Shown: positions 9,850 to 18,500, numbered from the stretch's first letter. The stretch: DNA of 64,000 nt from Cupriavidus lacunae (GCF_003353055.1 NZ_QKWJ01000013.1:78685-142684), one strand, 5' to 3'. The notes: a model not told the origin generated them from the letters alone. Translations and numbers: made by a program.

Positions 9850-10274
9850 GTCCCGACCTGCGCCCGGGCCTGACCTTCAGCTGGCAATACACGGTGCCGC
9901 CCAAGGCCACGGTGCCGCGCCTGTACGACGATATCCCGGGCTGCCCCGAGATGCCCGACGTGCTGGCCACCGGCTATCTGGTCGGCATCATGGAATGCGC
10001 CTGCCTGCAGATGCTGCGCGAGCACCTGGACTGGCCGCGCGAGCAGTCGCTCGGCACGCTGGTCAGCTTCTCGCACCTGGCGCCGACGCCGCCAGGCATG
10101 ACGGTGACGGTCAGGGGCGAGCTGGTCGCGGTGGACGGGCGCCGGCTGCGCTTCCAGCTGAGCGCCTGGGACGGCGAGGACAAGATCTCCGAGGGCGTGC
10201 ATGAGCGCCACCTGATCGACGCCGGCCGCTTCAACGAGAAAGTGGCCGCCAAGGCCGCGCGCGCGGCGGGCTGA
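9846..10274 (+). CDS. Hotdog-fold thioesterase (FlK-like)
   Basis: 142-residue single-domain hotdog protein with the pattern of the fluoroacetyl-CoA thioesterase/YbgC-like group: TVPRLYDDIPGCPEMPDVLATGYLVGIMECACLQML followed by SFSHLAPTPPGMTVTVRGEL. It probably hydrolyses a short acyl-CoA. The start overlaps the YbaK stop (ATGA), and the next gene starts directly after its own stop, so it belongs to the ghrA operon. The substrate is unknown; FlK homologs are common in genomes that do not meet fluoroacetate. Confidence 0.75.
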   Translation: MSPDLRPGLTFSWQYTVPPKATVPRLYDDIPGCPEMPDVLATGYLVGIMECACLQMLREHLDWPREQSLGTLVSFSHLAPTPPGMTVTVRGELVAVDGRRLRFQLSAWDGEDKISEGVHERHLIDAGRFNEKVAAKAARAAG

Positions 10275-10568
10275 ATGGCAAGCGAGCGCAACGCCATGGC
10301 CCCGGCGCCCCCCACACCCATCACGCCTGCCTTGCTGGCTGCGGAACTGGCCGCGCAGGCTGAAACCGCGCTGCAGGCCTCGCCAGTGCCGTCGCCGTGC
10401 CGCAACGTCTGCCGCATGGACCCCGCCAGCGGCTATTGCGAGGGCTGCCTGCGCACCATCGAAGAGATTGCCGGCTGGTCGTCAGCCGGTGACGAAGACA
10501 AGCGCCGCATCTGGGCGCAACTGCCGCAGCGCGCCGCATGGCTGGCAGGCGAGGAGGCATCTCCTTGA
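10275..10568 (+). CDS. DUF1289 domain protein
   Basis: 97-residue protein. Residues ~40-80 carry the DUF1289 cysteine pattern SPCRNVCRMDPASGYCEGCLRTIEEI, a probable small metal-binding fold, ending with the usual IWAQLP segment. The N-terminal ~35 residues are Ala/Pro-rich and poorly conserved, so a start at the ATG near 10296 is possible. The ATG used here abuts the preceding TGA. Function is unknown; in many proteobacteria DUF1289 genes sit in catabolic operons as here. Confidence 0.8.
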   Translation: MASERNAMAPAPPTPITPALLAAELAAQAETALQASPVPSPCRNVCRMDPASGYCEGCLRTIEEIAGWSSAGDEDKRRIWAQLPQRAAWLAGEEASP

Positions 10569-11494
10569 GCGAACACCCGGTCCCGACGTTGCCGCCCGCC
10601 ATGCGCGTATTCGAGCGCGGCTGGCTGTCGGCCAACAATATCCTGTTCGTGGAGGGCGACGATACGGTGCTGGTCGACACCGGCTACGTCACTCACGCGC
10701 CGCAGACCGTGGCGCTGGTGGCGGCGGCGCTGCAGAGGCGGCCGCTCGCGCGCATCGTCAATACCCACCTGCATTCCGACCACTGCGGCGGCAACGCCGC
10801 GCTGCAGGCGCGCTGGCAGCCGCGCACCGCGATCCCCGCGGCCGAGGCCGCAGCCGTTGCCGCGTGGGATACGGAAGCGCTCAGTTACAAGGCCACCGGC
10901 CAGCAGTGCGACCGCTTTACCTTTGACAGCGTGCTGAATGACGGCGACACGCTGCGCCTGGGTGGCATGGACTGGCAGGTGGTGGCCGCACCCGGCCATG
11001 ACCCGCACGCGGTGATGCTGTTCGCGCCGGCCAAGTGCATCCTGATTTCCGGCGATGCGCTGTGGGAGAACGGTTTCGGCGTGATCTTCCCCGAGCTGGA
11101 GGGCGAGAGCGGCTTTGCCGAGCAGGCGGCGGTGCTGGAACGCATCGCGCAACTGGACGCGCGGCTGGTGATCCCCGGCCACGGCCGGATGTTCACCGAT
11201 GTGGCGGCGGCGGTCGGGCGCGCGCAAGGGCGCCTGGGCTACCTGAGCGCCGATCCCGCGCGTAATGCCAGCCATGCGGTCAAGGTGCTGGTGAAGTTCA
11301 AGCTGCTGGAGCAGCAGCGCATGGCGCACGACGCGCTGGTGGCATGGATGGAGGCCGCGCCGCTGATGGTGCGCATGCGGCAGCGGTTCATGCCGGGGCT
11401 GGAGATGGCCGAGATCTGCGCGCAGACACTGCGCGCGCTGGCGGGGGTGAAGGCGCTGGCGGTGGAGGGGGAGTGGGTGGTGAATCGGGATTGA
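10565..11494 (+). CDS. MBL-fold metallohydrolase
   Basis: 309-residue metallo-beta-lactamase-fold hydrolase with the dinuclear metal motif NTHLHSDHCGGN, the histidine in APGHDPHA, ISGDALW and the last ligand in IPGHGRMF. The likely start is TTG at 10565, which overlaps the DUF1289 stop and follows GAGGAGG; a start at ATG 10601 is the alternative. A C-terminal helical extension (about 80 residues) resembles that of the glyoxalase II/RNase Z-like 'hydroxyacyl' group. The substrate is unknown. Last gene of the ghrA operon; convergent with the TonB receptor. Confidence 0.82.
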   Translation: MSEHPVPTLPPAMRVFERGWLSANNILFVEGDDTVLVDTGYVTHAPQTVALVAAALQRRPLARIVNTHLHSDHCGGNAALQARWQPRTAIPAAEAAAVAAWDTEALSYKATGQQCDRFTFDSVLNDGDTLRLGGMDWQVVAAPGHDPHAVMLFAPAKCILISGDALWENGFGVIFPELEGESGFAEQAAVLERIAQLDARLVIPGHGRMFTDVAAAVGRAQGRLGYLSADPARNASHAVKVLVKFKLLEQQRMAHDALVAWMEAAPLMVRMRQRFMPGLEMAEICAQTLRALAGVKALAVEGEWVVNRD

Positions 11495-11500
11495 TTCACC
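11479..11500. terminator. Hairpin between convergent genes
   Basis: GGTGAATC, six-base loop, GATTCACC: a perfect 8-bp stem overlapping the stop of the MBL hydrolase and lying 27 bases from the stop of the convergent TonB receptor. There is no long T-run on either side, so it could be a weak bidirectional terminator or an mRNA end-stabilising hairpin. Confidence 0.5.
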
Positions 11501-11526
11501 ACGCCTGCCCTGCCTTCCTCCTTCCC

Positions 11527-13701
11527 TCAGAACGACGTCCTGAACCCCACCTTCACGCTGCGCCCCGCCAGCGGCGCGATATCCCGCAGGATCGACGCCG
11601 AATTGCGCGCATCCTGGTTGGTCAGGTTATCGCCGCGCAGGTACACCAGGGTCTGCGTGCCCGCCACCTTGAACTTGTAGGTCAGCGCCAGGCTCAGCAG
11701 CGTATAGGCGTCGGTCGGAGTGTCGTTGCTTGGCACGCGGGTTTGCTTGGCCGCGTAAGTCACGTCCACGCGCGCCCCCCACGGGCCCGCGCCATACACC
11801 AGGGCACCGCCCAGGCGCAGCGGCGCGAGGCGCGGCAGCGGTTCGCCGGTATTGCGGTTCTCGCCGCGCACGTAGTCGGCGCGCGCCTCGAAGTCGAGCG
11901 TGTCGCTGGTGGTCAGCATTTTCTGCAGCAGCCGGGTCTTGCCTTCCGCCTCGAAGCCATACAGCGTGGCCGGCACGCCCAGGTACTGGAATTCCGGCAG
12001 CGCACCCGGGCTGCCGGCGGCGACCACGTCGCCCGCGTCGTCGCGCGCGCGGCCGGTCGCGCTCAGCGCCAGGTAGTTGGCAAAGCGGCTGTAGTAGCCT
12101 GATACACCGGCGCTGTGCGCGCCGGACTTGAAGCGCACGCCCAGGTCGATCGAGGTGGCCCGTTCCTTGTTGGCGTTGGGGTCGCCCAGCTCCCAGGCGC
12201 CGGTGGCCACGTGGGGGCCGTTGGCATACAGCTCGTAGAAGGTCGGCGCGCGCTCGGTGTACGACAGGTTGCTGGTCAGCGACCACAGCGGGTTGACCTT
12301 GTAGAGCAGGCCCGCCGAGGCGCTGGTCGCGTTGAAGCTGCGGTTGGCGTCGGTAAAGCGGTCGTTGCCGTTGGCGCTGGCCTTGACGCTGCTGTGGTCC
12401 AGGCGCCCGCCCAGGTTCAGCTTGAAGTCGCCCGAGGCCGTCAGCGGCAGTTCCTCGAACACGAACAGCGCGGCGTTGTCGGTGTTGGTGCTGGGCACGA
12501 AGGCCTCGTCGCCCAGCGCCGAGAAGTCGGTATGGCCGAACTGCGTGCCGATCACACCGGTCATGTTGCCGATCTTCGCGTGCCTGGCCTCGAAGCGGGC
12601 ATCCCAGCCCCGGTTCTTGAAGATCGTGCCGGTCTCGCCGTCCGTGATCTCCCTGTGCTCGTAATCGGTGTAGCTGAACTTGCCCTTGACCGATTCAAGC
12701 CAGCCGCCGGTGGTGCCGGCCAGGTTGCGCGCCTCGCCTTCCAGCGCAAAGCGGTCCTGGCGCATCTTCAGCCGCACGTCGTCCTCGGCGGGCGTGCCGT
12801 ACTCATTGCGGTAGGTGCTGTAGTTGGCGCCGACAAAGCCGTCGGCCCAGGTGTAGGAGCCGCCCATCGAGCCCCCTTCCTGCTGCGCGCTGGTGTTGGG
12901 CAGGCGGCCGTAGGCCTCGGTCTCGCCAGCGGGCAGCGGCTCGGCCGCGCGCAGGCGGTCGCTGCGCGCAAAGCCGGGGATGCGCAGGTCGCTGGTCTTG
13001 CGCGCGAAGGCGTCGGCGTGCACGGCAAACTTGCCGTTGCCGGCCTCGATCAGCGCGCTGGCGTTGCGCGCCTGGTCGCCGCCCGCGGTGGCGCTGGCAT
13101 CGACCGCGCCGCCGATGCCTTCGATCTGATCCTTCGGAATGCGGTTGTCGATCACGTTGACCACCCCGCCAATGGCGTTGCCGCCGTACATCAGCGCGGC
13201 CGGGCCGCGCACCACCTCGATGCGCTCGGCTACCAGCGGGTCCACCGGCACGGCGTGGTCATAGGACAGCGTGGAGGCGTCGACCGTGGTGCCGCCGTTC
13301 TGCAGCACCTTGATGCGGTCGCCGTCGAGGCCGCGGATCACCGGCCGGTTGGCATTGGGGCCGAAATAGCTGGACGAGACCCCGGGCAGCTTGTCGAGCG
13401 TGTCGCCCAGCGTGCTGCCCTGGCGCACGGCCAGCGCGTCGCCGCCCAGCGTCGATACCGGCGCCACCATGTCATTGAGTTCGCTGCCCAGCGGGTTGGC
13501 GGTGACGATGACTTCGCGCAGCGTGGCGGGAGCAGTGGCCGTGGCGGGTGCGGTATCGGCGGCCGGCGCCGTGACGGTCTGTGCCAGCGCGGCGGGTGCC
13601 ACCAGGGCAGTGGCCATGGTGGCGGTGAGGGAGGCGGCAAGGGCCGCCAGCGGGGTCAGGCGCGGTGCCCTGGTTTGCGGGGTGTAACGGTTTTTCGACA
13701 T
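11527..13701 (-). CDS. TonB-dependent outer-membrane receptor (ZnuD-like by context)
   Basis: 724-residue outer-membrane receptor. Residues 1-41 are a signal peptide ending ALAQ. A plug domain follows (REVIVTANPLG TonB-box region, GSTLGDTLDKLPGVSSSYFGPNANRPVIRGLDGDRIKVLQNG, VVRGPAALMYGGNAIGGVVNVID), then a ~22-strand barrel ending in the terminal aromatic GFRTSF. The overall pattern matches the ZnuD/heme-type receptors. It lacks an obvious His-rich loop, so zinc as the substrate is inferred from its neighbours (COG0523 GTPases and Zur on the same strand). A 157-base gap separates it from the upstream DUF2946 gene. Confidence 0.85.
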   Translation of the reverse strand: MSKNRYTPQTRAPRLTPLAALAASLTATMATALVAPAALAQTVTAPAADTAPATATAPATLREVIVTANPLGSELNDMVAPVSTLGGDALAVRQGSTLGDTLDKLPGVSSSYFGPNANRPVIRGLDGDRIKVLQNGGTTVDASTLSYDHAVPVDPLVAERIEVVRGPAALMYGGNAIGGVVNVIDNRIPKDQIEGIGGAVDASATAGGDQARNASALIEAGNGKFAVHADAFARKTSDLRIPGFARSDRLRAAEPLPAGETEAYGRLPNTSAQQEGGSMGGSYTWADGFVGANYSTYRNEYGTPAEDDVRLKMRQDRFALEGEARNLAGTTGGWLESVKGKFSYTDYEHREITDGETGTIFKNRGWDARFEARHAKIGNMTGVIGTQFGHTDFSALGDEAFVPSTNTDNAALFVFEELPLTASGDFKLNLGGRLDHSSVKASANGNDRFTDANRSFNATSASAGLLYKVNPLWSLTSNLSYTERAPTFYELYANGPHVATGAWELGDPNANKERATSIDLGVRFKSGAHSAGVSGYYSRFANYLALSATGRARDDAGDVVAAGSPGALPEFQYLGVPATLYGFEAEGKTRLLQKMLTTSDTLDFEARADYVRGENRNTGEPLPRLAPLRLGGALVYGAGPWGARVDVTYAAKQTRVPSNDTPTDAYTLLSLALTYKFKVAGTQTLVYLRGDNLTNQDARNSASILRDIAPLAGRSVKVGFRTSF

Positions 13702-13858
13702 GGCGCGCGGAGCGAGGCAATGGCAATCGGCCCGGCTGGCACGGCACTGCCTGGCAATGCGCCGGCCACCCGCGATGGGCGTGGCCGCGCTGCCGGAATG
13801 GGCAGGCGTTCAGCTCGGAATCGGTAAGACCGGGGGGCGGCGACGGCCGCGTCCCGGA

Positions 13859-14272
13859 TCAGGCGAGGGCGATGGCCGGCGCCGGCGGCGCGCGCGATTG
13901 GAAGGGGTGGGCGGATGGCAGGTCGGGCCAGCGCCAGGCCAGGTTGGCCGGCTTGACCGGTTTGCCGAAGGCAAGCTGCGGCAGCGGCAGCTTGCCGCAC
14001 AGGGTGTCGGCAATGGTGGCGCCATCGAACAGCACGCACGAGTGGCCGCTGAACTTCTGCGCCAGCGGGTGCAGGTCGGCGTCGGCGACTGCCTTGCCGT
14101 CGGCCGTTGCCGCGATGGCAGCCGTCGCGGCCGCCGGCGTGAGCAAGCCCCCATGCACGATGCGGTGGGTCAGCCCGGCATGCTGCGCCAGCAGCAGGCA
14201 CAGCGCCAGCCACAGCGCGGAGCAGAGGCCCGGGCCGTGCGCGCGCAGGCGGACGAACCAGTCAGTGCGCAT
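13859..14272 (-). CDS. DUF2946 family protein
   Basis: 137-residue protein with an N-terminal hydrophobic signal/anchor segment (LCSALWLALCLLLAQHAGL) and a C-terminal HSCVLFDGATIADTLCG region characteristic of DUF2946 proteins; probably periplasmic or membrane-anchored. The ATG at 14272 overlaps the end of the COG0523 gene by 11 bases, so the two are co-translated; ATG 14287 is an alternative. DUF2946 genes often lie beside metal-uptake receptors, as here. Molecular function unknown. Confidence 0.72.
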   Translation of the reverse strand: MRTDWFVRLRAHGPGLCSALWLALCLLLAQHAGLTHRIVHGGLLTPAAATAAIAATADGKAVADADLHPLAQKFSGHSCVLFDGATIADTLCGKLPLPQLAFGKPVKPANLAWRWPDLPSAHPFQSRAPPAPAIALA

Positions 14273-15539
14273 GCGGATGGTCGCCATGGTGGTGGTCGGG
14301 ATCGCCGCAGCCGCAGTCGTTGCCATGGTCATGGTCGTGACCATGGGCATGATCGTGGTCGTCGTCGAATTCATCGACCCAGCCGGGGAAGGGGTCCGCG
14401 TAGGTGGCCCAGGCTTCTGCGCCCGCGGCCATCTCGGCATCGGTCAGCAGGCAGGCGTCGAGCCGGGCCTGCAGCGCTGCCTGGTTCATGTCCAGGCCGA
14501 TCAGCACCAGTTCCTGGCGGCGGTCGCCGAAGGGCGCCGGGGCGCCGCCGATCTGCATATCGGCTTCCACTTCGGCGCGTTCGGCGGTGTCGGCCGGCCA
14601 TTCGGCCGGATCCAGCGCCGCCCACCACGCGCCGGCGCCGCCATGGCGGCACACGCCGCCGGACTGGTTCCAGTCGCCCGCGGTGTCCATGCGGCTGGCC
14701 AGCCAGAACAGGCCCCTGGAGCGCAGCACGCTGCCGTGCTCGCGCAGCCATTCGGTATGGATCAGGTCGGCGAAGCGCTGGGGGTGGAACGGGCGGCGGC
14801 GGCGGTAGACCAGCGTGGAGACGCCGCTGGCGTTGTTGGTGGGCACCTCGCCGCGCAGCGCGGCAAGCCATCCCGGGGCATCCGCGGCGGCTTCAAAGTC
14901 GAAACGGCCGGTGCCCTGCACGCGCTCGGGCGGCACCTTGCCGAAGCTGGCTTGGACGATGTCGGCGCGCGGGTTCAGCGCCTGCAGCACGGCGTGCAGT
15001 TGCGCCAGGTCAGCGGCGCCGGCGAGGTCGGCCTTGTTCAGCACGATCACGTCGCAGCATTCGACCTGCGCCACCAGCAGTTCGGCCACGGTGCGGTCAT
15101 CGTCCAGGCCCTCTGCCAGGCCGCGGTCGGCCAGGAACTCGGCCTCGTTGAGGTCGCGCAGGAAGGTGGCGGCATCGATCACCGTCACCAGGGTGTCGGG
15201 CTGCACTGCCGCCTCGGGCCCGGCGCCGTGCTCGGCCTCGAACAGGAAGCCTTCGGCAATGGCCAGGGGCTCGTCCAGGCCGTCGGCTTCCACCAGCAGG
15301 GCGTCGAAACGGCCTTCGGCGGCAAGCCGGGCGGTTTCGGCGAGCAGCGCCTCGGCCGACGGCAGCACGGTGGCCTCGCAGCCGGGCGGCAGCGGCGCCA
15401 GTGTCTGTCCACCCTGCGCGCCGCAGACCAGCACGCCGACACGGCCGCCGGCGCCATGCGCGAGCAGGTGGTTCAGCAGCGAGGTCTTGCCGGCGCCGGG
15501 GAAGCCGGACAACACGGTGACGGGCAGGCGATCAGCCAT
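14262..15539 (-). CDS. COG0523 (CobW/YciC-type) GTP-binding metallochaperone lacking CxCC
   Basis: 425-residue G3E-family GTPase with Walker A GFPGAGKTS, a Walker-B-like VEADGLDEP and NKADL, then a CobW C-terminal domain with GGVCRHGGAGAWW and a tail rich in His, Asp and Cys (DHDHAHGHDHDHGNDCGCG). Members of this family deliver zinc or cobalt to target proteins. The usual GCxCC metal motif between Walker A and B is missing: the corresponding stretch reads VLPSAEALLAE. A candidate Zur operator lies 73 bases upstream. It is the first gene of a probable operon with DUF2946 and perhaps the TonB receptor. Confidence 0.88.
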   Translation of the reverse strand: MADRLPVTVLSGFPGAGKTSLLNHLLAHGAGGRVGVLVCGAQGGQTLAPLPPGCEATVLPSAEALLAETARLAAEGRFDALLVEADGLDEPLAIAEGFLFEAEHGAGPEAAVQPDTLVTVIDAATFLRDLNEAEFLADRGLAEGLDDDRTVAELLVAQVECCDVIVLNKADLAGAADLAQLHAVLQALNPRADIVQASFGKVPPERVQGTGRFDFEAAADAPGWLAALRGEVPTNNASGVSTLVYRRRRPFHPQRFADLIHTEWLREHGSVLRSRGLFWLASRMDTAGDWNQSGGVCRHGGAGAWWAALDPAEWPADTAERAEVEADMQIGGAPAPFGDRRQELVLIGLDMNQAALQARLDACLLTDAEMAAGAEAWATYADPFPGWVDEFDDDHDHAHGHDHDHGNDCGCGDPDHHHGDHPHAH

Positions 15540-15611
15540 GGCAGGAAAGCAGGAAGGTTACGACGCTAAGGGGGCACAGCACGGCGCGCCTTGGCGGCGA
15601 CGGCCCGTTGT

Positions 15612-15626
15612 TGCAACAAAGTTGCG
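15612..15626. promoter_or_regulatory. Candidate Zur operator upstream of the COG0523 operon
   Basis: TGCAACAAAGTTGCG is a dyad (GCAAC, three bases, GTTGC) in the promoter region of the minus-strand COG0523-DUF2946 genes. It matches 12 of 15 bases with the element at 18531-18545 in front of zur, both fitting TGCAANNNAGTTGCG. The assignment to Zur is inferred from position and from the shared sequence. Confidence 0.55.
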
Positions 15627-15804
15627 AATTTACCAGAAAGGCCGGGTCGGCAACAGCCGGACGCGTCTCAATGGTAGGCCGTGGCAACGGCACGACAAAG
15701 CGTGCGCAGCCAGCCGAGGCGCGCGCGCCCACAAAAGCAAACGGCCCGGGTACCCGGGCCGTCACGTCACGCCTGCCACGCCGGCGGTGCCGGCGCGCGG
15801 CGCT

Positions 15805-16491
15805 TCAGTCGCCAAACAGCTTCTGGCGCAGTTCGCGGCGTTGCTGCGCTTCCAGCGACAGCGTGGCCGTGGGACGGGCCAGCAGGCGCGGCACGCCGAT
15901 CGGCTCGCCGGTTTCCTCGCACCAGCCGTAGTCGCCGGACTCGATGCGCTGCAGCGACTGCTCCACCTTCTTCAGCAGCTTGCGCTCGCGGTCGCGCGTG
16001 CGCAGTTCCAGCGCATGCTCTTCCTCGATGGTGGCACGGTCGGCCGGATCCGGCACGATGACCGTTTCGCGCAGGTGTTCCGTGGTCTGGTCAGCGTTCT
16101 TCAGGATGTCGTCGCGCAGCTGCTCAAGGCGGTGCTTGAAGAAGGCGAGCTGCGCTTCGTTCATGTAATCCTTGTCGCTCATCTTCAGGATTTCAGCTTC
16201 AGTCAGAAGTTTGTTGCTGCTCATGGTTGCTGCTGATTCTCTTGTTGATGCGGCCGGCGGCGTCTGGGTCCGCTCGGGTGCGCTGTCCGCGCGCTTGCGC
16301 GCCTCGGTTGTTTCACTCTGGCTGGCTGCAGTCTTGCTGCTTCGCGGGCCTCCCTTCGTTGCGCCCGCTTCGGCGTTCGCCGTACTGCCGCGGGGAGCGG
16401 GCGCGGCCTTCACAGGCTGCGCCTTGAGCGTCTCTGCCGCGGCACTACCAGTCTTGCTGCGGCTTTCTTTCGTCTTCGTTGCGGCTGTCAT
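15805..16491 (-). CDS. dksA: RNA polymerase-binding transcription factor DksA (cysteine-poor, N-extended)
   Basis: Binds the RNA polymerase secondary channel and, with ppGpp, adjusts rRNA and amino-acid promoters. The core (from MSSNKLLTEAEILKMSDKDYMNEAQLAFFK) has the coiled coil and the C-terminal DYGWCEETGEPIGVPRLLARPTA region. Only one of the four zinc-finger cysteines remains: T replaces the second, and the LSLE stretch lacks the last two. The ATG at 16491 follows GAGAGAGAGG and adds about 89 Ala/Ser/Thr/Lys-rich residues; ATG 16224 would give the usual 139-residue protein. Which start is used is uncertain. Confidence 0.9.
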   Translation of the reverse strand: MTAATKTKESRSKTGSAAAETLKAQPVKAAPAPRGSTANAEAGATKGGPRSSKTAASQSETTEARKRADSAPERTQTPPAASTRESAATMSSNKLLTEAEILKMSDKDYMNEAQLAFFKHRLEQLRDDILKNADQTTEHLRETVIVPDPADRATIEEEHALELRTRDRERKLLKKVEQSLQRIESGDYGWCEETGEPIGVPRLLARPTATLSLEAQQRRELRQKLFGD

Positions 16492-16835
16492 GGGGACACC
16501 TCTCTCTCGCGTCAGTCAGTGACGGCGCGCGTCGGGGCACCCCAGGCGGAACAGGCAGTCTCCGCACGAAGCACTGCGACCGCACCTGCCGGCGGCCTGC
16601 CTCATGCTGACGACAACCGCCGCCTTGCAAGTCCACCTGCATTCGGTGGACCAGAATACCGGCGGCGGGAAAAAGGTGCGCCACCGGTATCAAATCCGGC
16701 CTATTGTACTTGAACAAATTTTTCCGAGATACGGGGAAAACCGGCTGACGCTTCGGTATTTCCCCGGTACCCCGAACGGGGGGCGGCCGCGGAGCGGTGT
16801 CTGGAGGGGTGCCGCCCATGGGGCGGCTGGTGCAC
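16492..16835. other. Intergenic region upstream of dksA
   Basis: About 340 bases between dksA and the second COG0523 gene, with no convincing reading frame. On the minus strand it holds a TACAAT hexamer (complement of 16703-16708) that could be a -10 element for dksA, and a small dyad GTCCACCTGCATTCGGTGGAC near 16636-16656. Nothing else is recognisable. Confidence 0.4.
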
Positions 16836-17909
16836 TCAGGCCAGGCAGTTCTCCAGGCCCTTGAGGATGGCGTCGCGGGGCAGGTCCACGCCGATGAACA
16901 CCATGCGCGTGCCCGGGGTCTCGTCTTCCCACTTGGCGCCGATATCGCTGCCCATCAGCTGGTGGACACCCTGGAACACCACTTTGCGGTCCACACCCTC
17001 CATATATAGTACGCCCTTGTAGCGCAACAGTTTTTCCCCGTACACGGCCAGGATGCCGGACAGGAATTCCTCCAGCTTGCCGTAGTGGAAGGGCTTGTCG
17101 CTGCGGAAGACGAACGACGCGATGCGGTCGGTATGGTTGTGGTGATGGTGGTGGTCGTGCGCGTGGCCATGGCCGTGGTCATGATCGTGACCGCAGTCGT
17201 CGCCGCAGTGCTCGCCGTGCTCGTGGTCATGATCGTGCTCATGCTCGTCGGCGCGCAGGAATTCCGGGTCGATCTCCAGCTTGGCGTTCAGGTTGAAGCC
17301 GCGCAGGTCGAAGATGGTGTCGATCGGCGCCTCGCCAAAGTTGACCAGGCGGATCGGCGCGCGCGGGTTCATGTGCAGCAGGCGGTGGCGCAGCTCGGCC
17401 ACGTCGGCTTCGGTCACCAGGTCTGACTTGGTGATGAAGATGGCGTCGGCAAAGCCCACCTGGCGCTGCGCCTCTTCCTGCTGGTCCAGCTGCAGGTGGG
17501 CGTGCTTGGCATCGACCAGCGTGATCACCGCGTCGAGCAGGTAGCGCGAGGCGATTTCCTCGTCCATGAAGAAGGTCTGCGCGACCGGGCCCGGGTTGGC
17601 CACGCCGGTGGTCTCGATCACCACGCGGTCGAAACCGATCTCGCCGGCGTCGCGGCGCGTCAGCAGCGTTGACAGGGCCTGCACCAGGTCGCCGCGGATG
17701 GTGCAGCAGATGCAGCCGTTGCTCATCTGCACGATCTGCTCGCGGCCGTCCTGCACCAGGATTTCGTTGTCGATGTTCTCTTCGCCGAACTCGTTCTCGA
17801 TGACGGCGATCTTCATGCCGTGCTGCTCGTTCAGGATGCGCTTGAGCAGGGTGGTCTTGCCGCTGCCGAGGAAGCCGGTCAGGATCGTGACCGGAATCAG
17901 TTTGGACAT
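16836..17909 (-). CDS. COG0523 GTP-binding metallochaperone (canonical CxCC)
   Basis: 357-residue G3E GTPase. Walker A is GFLGSGKTT, followed by IENEFGEENIDNEIL, the metal motif GCICC, the Walker-B region VIETTGVANPGP and TKSD for guanine specificity. A His-rich insert (about residues 222-265, EHDHDHEHGEHCGDDCGHDHDH and more) precedes the C-terminal CobW domain. It probably carries zinc to client enzymes. It lies 54 bases downstream of zur on the same strand, so the pair is probably co-transcribed and zinc-regulated. Confidence 0.92.
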   Translation of the reverse strand: MSKLIPVTILTGFLGSGKTTLLKRILNEQHGMKIAVIENEFGEENIDNEILVQDGREQIVQMSNGCICCTIRGDLVQALSTLLTRRDAGEIGFDRVVIETTGVANPGPVAQTFFMDEEIASRYLLDAVITLVDAKHAHLQLDQQEEAQRQVGFADAIFITKSDLVTEADVAELRHRLLHMNPRAPIRLVNFGEAPIDTIFDLRGFNLNAKLEIDPEFLRADEHEHDHDHEHGEHCGDDCGHDHDHGHGHAHDHHHHHNHTDRIASFVFRSDKPFHYGKLEEFLSGILAVYGEKLLRYKGVLYMEGVDRKVVFQGVHQLMGSDIGAKWEDETPGTRMVFIGVDLPRDAILKGLENCLA

Positions 17910-17963
17910 TGTTGTTCTCCGGGTATGTGAGAAAGCTGTTCTGTAAGCCGCTCAGTGCGCCGT

Positions 17964-18500
17964 TCAGTGCGAGGCACCGCCAGGCGCGGCGGGCGCACGC
18001 TTGCCGCACTCGGCGCAGACGCCGTTCACGGTCAGTTCGACATGTTCGATGGCAAAGCCGCTGGGCACGCGCGGCGCGGCCGGCTGCAGCGGGGCGCTGG
18101 CATCGTCCAGGCAGAAGGTGCGGTCGCAGCGCGTGCAGTGGAAATGGCTGTGCTGGCGGTGCTCCTGCGCGCGCGCGGCCTCATGCTCGACCAGGCTGAA
18201 GCGGAACACCCGGTCGTTGCCGGCGCGCTTCTGCGCCATGCCCTGGTCCACCAGCCAGTCCAGCACGCGATAGACGGTGACGCGGTCGATGGTCTCGCCC
18301 GCTTCGGGCAGGCGGTCGATCACGGCCTGGTGGGTCAGCGCCTCGTCGCTGCCGATCAGGCAGGCCAGGATGCACAGCCGCGGCTGGGTCACGCGCGCGC
18401 CCAGCTGGCGCAGGCGTTCACGGGCGGCCTCCAGGGCCGCCGGGGTCGGGATTGCCGGTTCCGGCGCCATGGCCGGCCGGTCCGGACTGGGACGGGTCAT
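17964..18500 (-). CDS. zur: Fur-family zinc uptake regulator (Zur)
   Basis: 178-residue Fur-family repressor with a winged-helix N-terminal domain (RVTQPRLCILACL, DRVTVYRVLDWLVDQG), the regulatory HSHFHCTRCDRTFCL segment with the first CxxC, and the second CxxC in GVCAECGKR. Because the downstream neighbour is a COG0523 metallochaperone, it is most likely Zur rather than Fur. The N-terminus is extended by about 15 Pro/Ala-rich residues; ATG at codon 11 is an alternative start. An inverted repeat 31 bases upstream suggests autoregulation. Confidence 0.88.
   Translation of the reverse strand: MTRPSPDRPAMAPEPAIPTPAALEAARERLRQLGARVTQPRLCILACLIGSDEALTHQAVIDRLPEAGETIDRVTVYRVLDWLVDQGMAQKRAGNDRVFRFSLVEHEAARAQEHRQHSHFHCTRCDRTFCLDDASAPLQPAAPRVPSGFAIEHVELTVNGVCAECGKRAPAAPGGASH

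Noticed and set aside
12115..13827. 570-codon plus-strand open frame opposite the TonB receptor
   Set aside because: Antisense shadow of a well-supported receptor gene; the product is low-complexity Val/Gly/Arg/Ala-rich.
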